Assembly (NCBI RefSeq): GCF_019733355.1
Contig: NZ_JAIHLQ010000008.1
Span: 62,001 to 126,000, forward strand
Source: Pseudomonas baetica
Lineage (GTDB): Bacteria; Pseudomonadota; Gammaproteobacteria; Pseudomonadales; Pseudomonadaceae
Length of the DNA stretch: 64,000 bases
Direction: 5' to 3'
Part shown: positions 1-8,686 of the stretch, in pieces
How the letters are laid out: each line of letters begins with the position of its first letter
Numbering within the stretch: the first letter of the stretch is position 1
The notes under the pieces: model-generated
Told to the model about the DNA's origin: nothing
The model's database searches: none
Seen by the model: only the letters and a program-made list of their open reading frames with translations
Made by a program: the position numbers and the translations under genes

Positions 1-108
1 CTCGGCGCGATTCAGCCAGCTCAGTGCACGATGAACGCGCAAGGTGAGGTTTGGATGATGACTTTCCCGTTCCTGACGATGACGGGTCTTGAGTGTTTGA
101 TGGTCCAT
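1..108 (-). CDS. N-terminus of an unknown protein, cut by the window edge
   Basis: Only the first 36 codons are present, read leftwards from an ATG at 106-108. An AAGGA ribosome-binding site lies about ten bases upstream. The fragment is basic and His-rich, then shows an amphipathic stretch RVHRALSWLNRAE, which resembles the start of helical, HEPN-like accessory proteins; that resemblance is only from memory of such sequences. It is divergent from the gene starting at 156, so the two probably share the 47-base spacer as a promoter region. The product cannot be named from this fragment. Confidence 0.5.
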   Translation of the reverse strand, partial: MDHQTLKTRHRQERESHHPNLTLRVHRALSWLNRAE

Positions 109-155
109 GCAGTGCCGATCCTTGAGGTCGTGGGCGGTACGTAAACAGATGGTGT

Positions 156-1808
156 GTGTCTGAAAACTTTACACATAGTTGGGTTAAACGCCGAGGGAAT
201 GGAAAAGCGTCTATCCGAAGCTTGGAACCTGCGCCGTTTGTTTACCTGTATGAACAGACAACGTGGACGGGGCCAGCTCTTTTGCTTAGGGTATGGCCAT
301 TCGATATTACCTGCAAGGCAGTCGGCATGAAGCGCGAACAGTTCCTGAAACAACCTGAAGTCGAGTCTTTCATTTCATGGCTTGCGGAGAATTTGCCGAC
401 GCTCACGTTCAAGCTGCGCTTCAAATCCAGCAAGTTCGTGCCTGGCGGTTTAATGGCTGATGTTCAGGGGCTCGAGCAGGTCCTTGAGCACTATCGCTGG
501 AAGGCAGGTTGGCAAGATTCCAACCAAGTCCCGGTGGACTCGCAAACCTGGGCTGAAACCCAGCGCTCCCTCGGGCAACTTCGTGAGTGGCTGACGAGTG
601 CGGTCAGTCTGGAGGATGTACAACAAGCGCTTCAGGCGTGTTTGCAGATTCTTCGTTGGGGTGGTGTCCGGGGAGCCATTCCGTTTTTGCACCGGCTGGC
701 CGCAAAGGGCGAGCTGTCGAGCTATCTGCAAAAGATGGCCGGGCTCATGCCGCTCGACGGCGACAATGACCTGAATGATCTCGACGCGACCAGTGTCGAG
801 CGTTTCGATGCGGGTCTGACCAAGATTCACGCTTTGTTCGATAAGTCGGGATCCCCCATCTACGACAGTCGTGTTGGCGCTGCCATAGGTATGCTTTATT
901 CACTGTTTCGCCAGCAATGGACGGGGAGCGGCAAGCCCTTGCTGGCGTTCCCGTCCGGAGCTGCTCGTGGCAGCCAGATCCGCAACGCGGGAGCATTCTT
1001 GAACGGCTTGGCAGCACCGCAATTTTCTGCGATCGATTATGCGCAGTGGGCACGTTGGCAGGTGCGGTTGGGGTGGATTATCCGAGCTCTGCTCGAGCGC
1101 ACCGACTGGTTTTCCGAGCAAGGAACACTGCCTGCTCGATGCCACGCCTTCGAGGCCAGCTTATTTATGCTCGGCTATGACCTGCGGTGCTTTGGGGCGG
1201 CGCTGGTGTCTGATCCGAAGGCAGCAGTACCCGTGATTGACGCGCAGAAAAGCGAAAGTGACACCACTGGCTGGGTGCCAACGGGTCACCCCTTCAGCCA
1301 GGTCCTGAGGGATTATCTGGCCTTCCGCCACAGCGGTTCGCTCGACAATAAAGCGTCCTTCGTTGCATGGCTGTTGACTAACCCGCGTAACGAGAAACCA
1401 CTCACGCGTGCCACCGCGCAGGGCTACTGTTTCGCATTTTCCATTGAGGAATTCGACCTGTTTGGCCGGTCGCCCGAAGAGCTCATTCGCATTGTCGACG
1501 GTGGCAAGGATGGATTGTGTGCGGCACTGGCGACCGAAACATTGGAGCCGTTCACCCTGGGTGATGAACGGGTAAATGTCTGTCTGGTGGATGTATTGAT
1601 CACGGGCAATGCGTATCTGCGGGCTACGACAGAAAAGGCACGCATCGACTACATCTTGAGCGCCGGATATGCCGGTACCGAGAACTCTGCCAAGACGCTG
1701 ATGGCGTTGGGGCGCAACGTGGGCAAGCACTTCGGCCTGCTCGATGCACAACATCTGCCGACGGCCTTGTTCGAGCAATTTTTCCGCGGATGCTCGCTCG
1801 ACGCCTGA
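156..1808 (+). CDS. Unknown 550-residue island protein
   Basis: A long open frame that I do not recognise. It starts at a GTG (156) with no strong ribosome-binding site; an in-frame ATG at 327 is an alternative start, but the residues between read like normal protein. There is no signal peptide, membrane helix or P-loop. A notable motif is YDSRVGAAIGML near residue 230. The C-terminal third is hydrophilic and mixed. It lies 63 bases before the nuclease-helicase gene on the same strand, so the two are probably co-transcribed and may act together. The neighbourhood (nuclease-helicase, ankyrin, WYL regulator, dynamins) suggests a defence or accessory role, but that is inference. Confidence 0.75.
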   Translation: MSENFTHSWVKRRGNGKASIRSLEPAPFVYLYEQTTWTGPALLLRVWPFDITCKAVGMKREQFLKQPEVESFISWLAENLPTLTFKLRFKSSKFVPGGLMADVQGLEQVLEHYRWKAGWQDSNQVPVDSQTWAETQRSLGQLREWLTSAVSLEDVQQALQACLQILRWGGVRGAIPFLHRLAAKGELSSYLQKMAGLMPLDGDNDLNDLDATSVERFDAGLTKIHALFDKSGSPIYDSRVGAAIGMLYSLFRQQWTGSGKPLLAFPSGAARGSQIRNAGAFLNGLAAPQFSAIDYAQWARWQVRLGWIIRALLERTDWFSEQGTLPARCHAFEASLFMLGYDLRCFGAALVSDPKAAVPVIDAQKSESDTTGWVPTGHPFSQVLRDYLAFRHSGSLDNKASFVAWLLTNPRNEKPLTRATAQGYCFAFSIEEFDLFGRSPEELIRIVDGGKDGLCAALATETLEPFTLGDERVNVCLVDVLITGNAYLRATTEKARIDYILSAGYAGTENSAKTLMALGRNVGKHFGLLDAQHLPTALFEQFFRGCSLDA

Positions 1809-1871
1809 ATCCCGCAGGACATTGAATCAGCGTGAGGCGTTCCTGGGCGCCTCACCGGACGGGAAGCGACC

Positions 1872-4800
1872 ATGCAAAACCGGAACGGAATTCAGTTGTA
1901 CTCCGCCTCAGATATCTGCGGTTTTCTTGAGTGCCAGCACCTGACGGCGCTAGACCTTCAGAACCTCGTCATGCCTATGGAAAAAGCGGCGGCTAGCGAT
2001 CAGAACCGATTGATACAGGACAAGGGCTTAGCCCATGAGGCAGCCTTTTTCGAGCGGCTCAAAAGCGAATATGCCAACGTGGTAGACATTGCCGAGGGCA
2101 ATCCGAGTTTCGCGCGCCGGGTGGAACTGACCATCCAGGCCATGAAGGCCGGCGTCGATATCATCTTCCAGGCTTCGCTTCAGGAAGGCGCCTTTATTGG
2201 TCACGCCGACTTCCTGCGCAAGGTGCCGCGGGCGTCGGCGCTGGGCGACCACAGTTATGAGGTGATCGACACCAAGCTGGCGAAAACGGCCAAGGCCAAG
2301 TTCCTTGTGCAGGTTGCGCTTTACTCACGAATGCTGATCTCGATCCAGCAAGTACAGCCACAGTTTATGTATGTCGTACTCGGTGATGCCGCGTGTACCG
2401 AGCAAGCATTTCGGGTTGCTGACTACGCTGATTATCTGGAGCATGTGCTTCAGCGTTTCGAAACGTTCGTGAACAGTGCCGACCACCCCGTAACGTACCC
2501 GGAGCCATGCAGCCATTGCGGGTTCTGTGCGTGGCGCGATCGCTGTGACGAACAGCGGCTGCAAGACGACCACATCTCGGCCGTCGCCGGCATCAGCCGC
2601 TCGCAAATTCGGAAACTGCAGGGCGCCGGCGTGACCACGTTGCGTCAGTTGGCGGACAGTACCGACGACCTGCGCATCCCGAAACTGCAGACGGAGTCTT
2701 TGAGCAAGTTGCGGCATCAGGCACGCTTGCAGTTCCTGGGGCGTTCCAGTGATGTTCCGTTGTTCGAGCTTCTGCCTGTCTCGGGTGAGCGGCGTGGTTT
2801 CTATCGGATGCCCAAGGCGGTCGACGGTGATCTGTTCTTCGACATGGAGGGCAATCCGCTGGAAGAGGGTGGCCTGGAATACCTCTTCGGTCTTTACATC
2901 GACGAGGCTGGGCAGCAAACCTTCAAACCCTTCTGGGCGCATACCCGAGAAGAAGAAAAGACCGCCTTCGAGCAGTTCATCGACTGGGTCATCGGCCATC
3001 TCAAACGTTACCCCGACGCGCATATTTACCACTATGCCAGCTACGAAGAGACGGCCATCAAGCGCCTGATGAGCCAGCACGGGACGCGTGAAGCACAAGT
3101 GGACTGGTTGCTGCGCAACGGCAAACTGATCGATCTGTACAAGGTCGTGCGAGAAGCGATCCGGGTGTCCGAGCCCAGCTACTCGATCAAGAATATCGAG
3201 CACTTTTACATGGGGCAGCGTGACGGCGACGTCACCAATGCCGGCGCGAGTATGGTGTTTTATGAGCAGTGGAAAGAGACCGGCGAATCGAAGTTGCTTG
3301 AGCAGATCGAGCATTACAACAAAGACGACGTGCTATCCACCTATCTTCTTCGTAACTGGCTGTTGGAAATCAAGCCGTCGAGTGCAGGCGCTTTTCTTGG
3401 ATCTGAAGCCGAAAGCGAGAAATCCATGGCGGAGCAAAAGGAGATCGAGATTCGTCTGGAAGATTATCGCGATCGTTTGCTGGGGGGGATGTGCACTGAC
3501 GAAGAGGCCATGAGTGACGAGGATCAGGTCACGTTGCTCACCTTCCAGCTACTCGACTTCCACCGCCGTGCAGAGAAGCCAACGTGGTGGCAGCTGTTCA
3601 GTCGGCAGGACATGACAACCGAGGAGCTGCTGGAGGATATCGAGAGCCTGGCCGGTTTGCGGCGCACAAACACACCGCCTGAACCGAACAAGAAATCGTT
3701 TTTGTATGAGTACAGTTTCGACCCTCAAGAAACCAAAATGCGTACGGGTTCTCAGGGCGTCATCACCGAGTCCCTGGTCAGCGTACAGCTGGTTAATCTG
3801 GACCATGACAACGGTCTGGCGACATTCAAGGCTACCGAGAGAAATGCACCGCCTGATTACTTCGACATGATTCCCGGGAGGCCGATCCCGTCTACTTCGC
3901 TGCGCAAGGCGTTGTTCCGTTATGCCGACAGCCTCTTGGCCGGCGAACAGCGCTTCCAGGCGGTTGCAGACTTTCTACATCGTCGCGCTCCGCGGGTGAA
4001 GGGCATTAAGCCGGGTGCACCACTGCTTGATTCAAGCCTGCCGACGATTGATGCCATCAAGCAGGTGGTGCGAAACCTCGAGCACAGCGTGCTTTTTATT
4101 CAGGGGCCGCCTGGTGCAGGCAAGACCTACACCGGCTCGCACGTCATCGTTGATTTGCTCAAGGCGGGCAAGCGTATCGGCGTAACTTCCAATTCGCACC
4201 ACGCCATCAATAACCTGCTGGCGGCGGTTGAATCTCGTGCGCAAGAAGAGGGATTCACTTTCACAGGACTGAAAAAGTCCTCGGAGGGCGAAGGCACGGA
4301 GTTCACCGGCCGCTGCATCCGTTCCATCGAGGAAAAAAAGGAGTTCCTCGATGCGTGGGGGCCGAACATTAACTTGACCGCCGGCACCGCCTGGCTATTT
4401 GCCGACCCCGTCTTCACCGAGCAACTGGATTACCTCTTCGTCGACGAGGCTGGTCAGGTGAGTGTGGCGAATCTGGTCACGATGGGCTTGGCTGCGCGAA
4501 ACATCGTCCTGATGGGCGACCAGATGCAATTGTCGCAGCCAGTGCAAGGCGTGCATCCGGGCCGCTCCGGCGATTCCATCCTCGACTATCTGTTGGATGG
4601 CACGCCCACAATCGCACCTGATCGTGGGGTGTTCCTGGCGCAAACCTGGCGGATGCACCCCAACGTTTGCTCGTTCATTTCGCAAGCAGTGTACGAAGGG
4701 CAACTTTCTTCGGCGCCCGGTACTGAGAAGCGGGTGTTGTTACTGGATGGCCAGCGACCGGAAGTGCCGAACAGCGGGCTGATGTTTTGCCCTGTGGAGC

Positions 4801-5273
4801 ACGATGGCAACAGCCAGAGTTCGGACGAAGAAGCGGCGCAAGTCCAAGAGCTTTACGCATACTTCCTGCGCCAGCGTTATGTGGATAACAAGGGCGTAGA
4901 GCACGCGATCTGCATCGAAAACATCCTGGTAGTAGCCCCGTATAACCTGCAAGTACAGTTGTTGAAACAGGTGCTGCCAGCGGGCGCTCGTGTGGGTACT
5001 GTGGATAAGTTTCAGGGGCAGGAAGCGGAGATTGTTATCGTATCGATGGCGACCTCCAATGAAGACTATTTGCCCAGAGACATTGGTTTCCTGTACTCGA
5101 GAAATCGCTTGAATGTAGCCGTCAGCCGGGCGAAATCGTTGGCCTGTATCGTCGCCAGCCCCGATCTAACTGCCATACGTTGCCTGACTCCGCACGACAT
5201 GAGCCTAGTCAACGGTTTGTGCATGGCTGTCAGGTACGGGACGGCTGCCAATGCTCTCGCCCTGTGTGAGTAG
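1872..5273 (+). CDS. RecB-like nuclease / DEDD exonuclease / SF1 helicase fusion (TM0106-like)
   Basis: A 1133-residue multidomain nucleic-acid enzyme. Residues about 1-230 form a RecB/Cas4-like nuclease: an acidic motif around VIDTKLAKTAKAK (about 130) and a cysteine cluster CGFCAWRDRC (about 215) that could help bind an Fe-S centre. Residues about 315-500 look like a DEDD exonuclease of the RNase_H_2 type, with DMEGN near the start and HYNKDDV near the end. The C-terminal half is a Dna2/Nam7-type SF1 helicase: Walker A GPPGAGKT (about 743), Walker B FVDEAGQ (about 855), a TWRMHP motif, and a VDKFQGQEAEIVIVSM motif with SRAKS near the end. All motifs look intact. The family is known as TM0106 RecB-like putative nuclease. 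Its biological role is not established, but it is common in mobile islands. It lies between two same-strand genes. Confidence 0.9.
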   Translation: MQNRNGIQLYSASDICGFLECQHLTALDLQNLVMPMEKAAASDQNRLIQDKGLAHEAAFFERLKSEYANVVDIAEGNPSFARRVELTIQAMKAGVDIIFQASLQEGAFIGHADFLRKVPRASALGDHSYEVIDTKLAKTAKAKFLVQVALYSRMLISIQQVQPQFMYVVLGDAACTEQAFRVADYADYLEHVLQRFETFVNSADHPVTYPEPCSHCGFCAWRDRCDEQRLQDDHISAVAGISRSQIRKLQGAGVTTLRQLADSTDDLRIPKLQTESLSKLRHQARLQFLGRSSDVPLFELLPVSGERRGFYRMPKAVDGDLFFDMEGNPLEEGGLEYLFGLYIDEAGQQTFKPFWAHTREEEKTAFEQFIDWVIGHLKRYPDAHIYHYASYEETAIKRLMSQHGTREAQVDWLLRNGKLIDLYKVVREAIRVSEPSYSIKNIEHFYMGQRDGDVTNAGASMVFYEQWKETGESKLLEQIEHYNKDDVLSTYLLRNWLLEIKPSSAGAFLGSEAESEKSMAEQKEIEIRLEDYRDRLLGGMCTDEEAMSDEDQVTLLTFQLLDFHRRAEKPTWWQLFSRQDMTTEELLEDIESLAGLRRTNTPPEPNKKSFLYEYSFDPQETKMRTGSQGVITESLVSVQLVNLDHDNGLATFKATERNAPPDYFDMIPGRPIPSTSLRKALFRYADSLLAGEQRFQAVADFLHRRAPRVKGIKPGAPLLDSSLPTIDAIKQVVRNLEHSVLFIQGPPGAGKTYTGSHVIVDLLKAGKRIGVTSNSHHAINNLLAAVESRAQEEGFTFTGLKKSSEGEGTEFTGRCIRSIEEKKEFLDAWGPNINLTAGTAWLFADPVFTEQLDYLFVDEAGQVSVANLVTMGLAARNIVLMGDQMQLSQPVQGVHPGRSGDSILDYLLDGTPTIAPDRGVFLAQTWRMHPNVCSFISQAVYEGQLSSAPGTEKRVLLLDGQRPEVPNSGLMFCPVEHDGNSQSSDEEAAQVQELYAYFLRQRYVDNKGVEHAICIENILVVAPYNLQVQLLKQVLPAGARVGTVDKFQGQEAEIVIVSMATSNEDYLPRDIGFLYSRNRLNVAVSRAKSLACIVASPDLTAIRCLTPHDMSLVNGLCMAVRYGTAANALALCE

Positions 5274-5318
5274 TGCCATCAAGGGTTTTGTCATCTATCC
5301 GCAACAGGGAAGAGAGTA

Positions 5319-5987
5319 ATGCCATACACGCCCGCTTTGCTTTCTCTGCTGCAGAAGGCTTTGGCCTCGACGAGCTTTTGCGTTGATGACATGGAGGGGC
5401 TCGGCTTGGGGGACTGGCACTCTTCAGTGCTTCTCGACAATACGCAGTATCTGTCGTCGTTTGATCCGCTGGCGTTCAATGACCGGAATCTTGTGGGGGA
5501 CACCCCACTGGACATCGCCTATCGTCTGAACCGAATCGCCCTGATCGAGAAGCTGGAGGCACTCGGTGCCTTGGGAGACAAGCAACTGCGGAGCTGGAAA
5601 GGGCTCGGCAGCTTCATGCCGCACGATAAATACATGCATCTTCCCGCCAGGCAGGGAAAAATAAAAACTCTTGAAACGCGTTTCCGGCTAGGCGGGAGTC
5701 TCAACCATCGTGATGTGGGCGGAAATACGCCTATTCATTGGCTCGCAATAAATGGCCACTTCAAGACCGTCAAGTACTTCACTGATAACTACAATATGTT
5801 CGAACTTGATATGAACGCGAAGAACAACGAGGGCAATACCGCTCGAAATCTGGCCATCCTCTATGGCCATAACGACATCGCTGAGCAACTGCTGATCCGG
5901 GAGATCAACAACTGCATCAGCGCTGCGCGTATCTGGCACGAGATGTCGGCCGGGTGGACATGGATGTTGCCGAGTCGAAACGCCTGA
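5319..5987 (+). CDS. Ankyrin-repeat protein
   Basis: A 222-residue protein preceded by GGAAGAGAG at a good distance. Three ankyrin-like units can be seen: GDTPLDIAYRLNRIALIEKL (about residues 60-85), GNTPIHWLAINGHFKTVKYF (about 140-160) and GNTARNLAILYGHNDIAEQL (about 172-192). Ankyrin repeats bind protein partners, and there is no catalytic domain. It follows the nuclease-helicase by 45 bases on the same strand and is probably the last gene of that operon, perhaps a regulator or inhibitor of its neighbours (inference). The next gene is convergent. Confidence 0.85.
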   Translation: MPYTPALLSLLQKALASTSFCVDDMEGLGLGDWHSSVLLDNTQYLSSFDPLAFNDRNLVGDTPLDIAYRLNRIALIEKLEALGALGDKQLRSWKGLGSFMPHDKYMHLPARQGKIKTLETRFRLGGSLNHRDVGGNTPIHWLAINGHFKTVKYFTDNYNMFELDMNAKNNEGNTARNLAILYGHNDIAEQLLIREINNCISAARIWHEMSAGWTWMLPSRNA

Positions 5988-6037
5988 CAGACAGCGATCG
6001 ACTCGGGGCAACACGCCTTCGCCCAAAGGATTGAGGA

Positions 6038-6913
6038 TCAGTCATGCATGAGCCAGGGGCGCAGCTCCTTGAGGTTGGTTGCCACGATTTGCTGGGCCTC
6101 GGGGTTAGTGGCCTGGTTTCTTGGGTCGATCTGATAGCGTTGCAATACGTACTTCACCAGCGCCCTGCGACTGGGCACCACGAGCTGGCCATCAATCATG
6201 CCGAAGTCGGTTTCGATGATTGACTTCTGCGCCGCGTTCAATCGCCCATCGGCGGCAAATATCACCGGTATTTCGGTGTTCCAGTCTTCATCCAGCTCAC
6301 GAGTATTTGGCGATTCGTCGAGCAAATCTGGCTGGCCCCGTAGACGGCTGAGCACAAAGTCGCGGTACTGGCCGTTCTTCTCGCAGTAAGCCCGCACATG
6401 CCAGCGCATACCGGTGTAGACCAGCGTGTGAGGGGCGATGAGGCGAATCTCCACGTTCGGAGTATTGAGCGACACGTACTCGGTTTCCAGGCGCAGGCCG
6501 TCGCGACAGGCCTTGAGCAATGGGCGCAGGACTTCCGGCCGAATTGGACGATCCGGGACTTCCAGCACCTTGGTGTGGGCGTAGGCTAGGGCGAGTCCAT
6601 CGATGTGCGGGGCGCGTTCGTTGTTCTGATAGAGCAGGTGCAAATAGGCGCTGGCGCTGTTGTCGATGAACAGCGGCGTGAACGTCTTGCTGGGCACGTA
6701 ACCTTTTATTTTTTTATCATATGTAAGATTTTTAGGCGCATGTTCTGTGATGTAGGTGTTGATGTCCTTGGACGCCTGCTGACGGCTGATGCCGAAGCTC
6801 TGCATCAAGTGTCCCGTGGTCAACCGGCCCTCCCACCAGGCAACGGTCTCAATCAAACGATAGCGAAGTGCCAGATCCCAGCGGACCTGTTCGATGGACT
6901 GCTTGCGTTTCAT
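6038..6913 (-). CDS. WYL-domain transcriptional regulator
   Basis: A 291-residue protein. Residues about 20-60 form a winged-helix DNA-binding domain with the recognition segment FGISRQQASKDINTYI. Residues about 135-195 match a WYL ligand-sensing domain (RLIAPHTLVYTGMRWHVRAY, then FVLSRL), and the rest fits the C-terminal WCX extension. The start is supported by GGAG upstream of the ATG. WYL repressors of this layout (BrxR, CapW) control anti-phage loci and are thought to sense nucleic acids or nucleotides; whether this one does is inference. It is divergent from the small membrane protein at 7033, and the shared spacer holds an inverted repeat that could be its operator. Confidence 0.88.
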   Translation of the reverse strand: MKRKQSIEQVRWDLALRYRLIETVAWWEGRLTTGHLMQSFGISRQQASKDINTYITEHAPKNLTYDKKIKGYVPSKTFTPLFIDNSASAYLHLLYQNNERAPHIDGLALAYAHTKVLEVPDRPIRPEVLRPLLKACRDGLRLETEYVSLNTPNVEIRLIAPHTLVYTGMRWHVRAYCEKNGQYRDFVLSRLRGQPDLLDESPNTRELDEDWNTEIPVIFAADGRLNAAQKSIIETDFGMIDGQLVVPSRRALVKYVLQRYQIDPRNQATNPEAQQIVATNLKELRPWLMHD

Positions 6914-6949
6914 ACCGTCTCCATATGCGCGAATACTTTACCTGTATAA

Positions 6950-6964
6950 GTCTACATTCTAGAC
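6950..6964. promoter_or_regulatory. Candidate operator of the WYL regulator
   Basis: The 15-base sequence GTCTACATTCTAGAC is a 5-bp inverted repeat (GTCTA/TAGAC) in the 119-base spacer between the divergent WYL gene and the 7033 gene. It immediately follows an AT-rich TATAAG. Its position fits a site from which a WYL repressor could control both directions. The assignment is inference. Confidence 0.4.
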
Positions 6965-7032
6965 CTGTCGTTAAACACTACATATCGTGTGTCTGTCTTC
7001 AAAATGAATTGAAGTCACGAAAGGAAGTGGAC

Positions 7033-7290
7033 ATGAGTATGTCGGAAGCGGTTTCGACGGGTGCATTGCTGATGATGGGAGCAATCCTGCTGGTGTTACT
7101 GCATCAGTGTCTGAGATTACGTGAGCTCTGGCAGATGGCTATGGGCTGCCAAAAAAATGTGCGCTGGGCGCGGATCTGGGAAATGGAAAACCGCGAACTG
7201 CGTTCGGCGTTGCGAGCCGAGAAAGAGCACGTCCAGCAGTTGCAAAGAAAGCTGGTGATTCTGCAGGAATTGATCCCTGCAGAGGGATGA
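7033..7290 (+). CDS. Small membrane-anchored coiled-coil protein
   Basis: An 85-residue protein. The ATG at 7033 was chosen because GGAAG precedes it; a longer frame upstream lacks such a site and would run through the spacer. Residues about 8-30 (STGALLMMGAILLVLLHQCL) form one membrane helix. Residues about 50-83 are a charged heptad-like coiled coil (ENRELRSALRAEKEHVQQLQ and on). It ends nine bases before the ADP-ribosylglycohydrolase and is almost certainly co-transcribed with it. The function is unknown; a membrane tether or sensor partner of the hydrolase is possible (inference). Confidence 0.75.
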   Translation: MSMSEAVSTGALLMMGAILLVLLHQCLRLRELWQMAMGCQKNVRWARIWEMENRELRSALRAEKEHVQQLQRKLVILQELIPAEG

Positions 7291-7299
7291 GGAAAGGAC

Positions 7300-8352
7300 A
7301 TGAACAGACTTGAACGGATCAAGGGTTGCCTGCTCGGCGGCGCCGTCGGTGATGCGCTAGGCGCCCCAGTGGAGTTTCTCGAATGGTCAGCTATTGAGGC
7401 TAAGTTCGGTCCACAAGGTATCGTTGATTTTGCCCCTGCTTTCGGTACCACCGGCGCCATTACCGACGATACGCAGATGATGCTTTTCACCGCAGAAGGC
7501 TTGCTGCGGGCTTATGTGTGCGGCAGCTCGCGAGGGACTTGCCACGTCCCCAGCATTATTCACCATTCGTTGCTGCGCTGGCTGATAACCCAGGACTATC
7601 CCGCGGCGATGCCGATCGACGTGGACGGCTGGCTGATCAAGCAATCGGAGCTCTGGTCTCGGCGCGCCCCTGGCACTACTTGCCTAGGTGCACTCAAGGC
7701 CAGTCCGCGGTTGGGCGCAGTTGCCGAGAACAACAGCAAAGGCTGTGGCGCCTTGATGCGCGTTGCGCCCTGCGCCTTTTTTGCAAACGCCTTTGACTAC
7801 GCGACCCAATCAGGGCGCCTGACTCACGGGCATCCTACGGGCTATCTGGCAGCCGGGATGTTCGCCGATATTCTCCAGCGTATGGTCGATCGGCAGGACA
7901 GCCTGGAACACGCCGTCACTCAGAGCCTGGCGCAGTATGGACAAGTGCCCGGTATGGAAGAGACCCGCAGCCTCCTTGAGCGCGTCCTTTTCTTCTTTTA
8001 CGAGGGCTACAAGCCCACTGCGCAACGAATAGGCGAGCTTGGTGGTGGATGGGTCGCCGAAGAAACGCTGGCTATCGGGTTGTGGTGCGCCCTAGCAGCG
8101 CCCTCTTTCGAAGAGGGCGTGATCACGGCGGTGAATCACAGTGGCGATAGCGACAGTACAGGACTCGTCGCCGGGCACTTGTTGGGTGTTCAGTATGGTG
8201 CTGCGGCGATTCCTGCTCGGTGGTTCGAGCAATTGGAGTTGCGCGAAGTGATTGTGCAAGTTGCCGAGGACATAGAGCGTATTCCGCGCGTGTACTGTGG
8301 GTATAGCGGAGAGTTTGATCAGCAAATCGAGCTGGCGTATCCCGCTGGGTGA
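7300..8352 (+). CDS. ADP-ribosylglycohydrolase family protein (DraG-like)
   Basis: A 350-residue member of the ADP-ribosyl-glycohydrolase/DraG family, which removes ADP-ribose from proteins, nucleic acids or small molecules using two metal ions. The N-terminal motif RIKGCLLGGAVGDALGAPVE, the metal-binding motif TDDTQM (about residue 50) and the C-terminal NHSGDSDSTG motif (about 275-285) are all present, so it is probably active. The start has GAGGAAAGG upstream. Proteins of this family occur in toxin-antitoxin and phage-defence loci, where they reverse ADP-ribosylation. No ADP-ribosyltransferase is recognisable nearby. It is the second gene of a pair divergent from the WYL regulator. Confidence 0.9.
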   Translation: MNRLERIKGCLLGGAVGDALGAPVEFLEWSAIEAKFGPQGIVDFAPAFGTTGAITDDTQMMLFTAEGLLRAYVCGSSRGTCHVPSIIHHSLLRWLITQDYPAAMPIDVDGWLIKQSELWSRRAPGTTCLGALKASPRLGAVAENNSKGCGALMRVAPCAFFANAFDYATQSGRLTHGHPTGYLAAGMFADILQRMVDRQDSLEHAVTQSLAQYGQVPGMEETRSLLERVLFFFYEGYKPTAQRIGELGGGWVAEETLAIGLWCALAAPSFEEGVITAVNHSGDSDSTGLVAGHLLGVQYGAAAIPARWFEQLELREVIVQVAEDIERIPRVYCGYSGEFDQQIELAYPAG

Positions 8353-8398
8353 GAGCGCTGAAGGAGAGGTCTGTGGATAAATGTTCAGGAGAGCCGCG

Positions 8399-8602
8399 AT
8401 GCCGATCAAACCCAAACCTTTCACTTTTGTTCGTGATGAGTGTGGTTGGAAAAAAACTGTAGCGCCACGTAGCGATGCATTGGGGCCCGGTGACTGGTTC
8501 GCTCGCTGCCCCAAATGCGGTAGCGAGGCGTTGAGTCATCGGCGAGCGGACGTTATCGATCGCACAGTGGCTGAATGGCTGGCGCGACTGCGACGCTTTT
8601 GA
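8399..8602 (+). CDS. Small zinc-ribbon protein, copy 1
   Basis: A 67-residue protein starting at an ATG preceded by AGGAG. It has one CxxC pair (CPKCGS, about residue 40) and a single upstream Cys in ECGWKK, a partial zinc-ribbon arrangement. The N-terminus MPIKPKPFTF and the motif LGPGDWF are shared with the protein at 21795-21983. Copy 1 lacks the first Cys of the upstream CxxC found in copy 2 (it reads DECGW, not CGDCGW), so zinc binding may be weakened. It is convergent with the dynamin operon and lies about 85 bases from its end. Confidence 0.75.
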   Translation: MPIKPKPFTFVRDECGWKKTVAPRSDALGPGDWFARCPKCGSEALSHRRADVIDRTVAEWLARLRRF

Positions 8603-8686
8603 GTGCTCGTCGGCACGCAAAGGGACGTCATATGCTGCAGTCGAGCCTGCATCGCCTGCGACCTTCTCAGGTCGCAGGCCAAGTGC

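Noticed and set aside
2325..3314. A 329-codon minus-strand frame in the nuclease-helicase gene
   Set aside because: The plus strand carries the nuclease, exonuclease and helicase motifs; the antisense frame has none.
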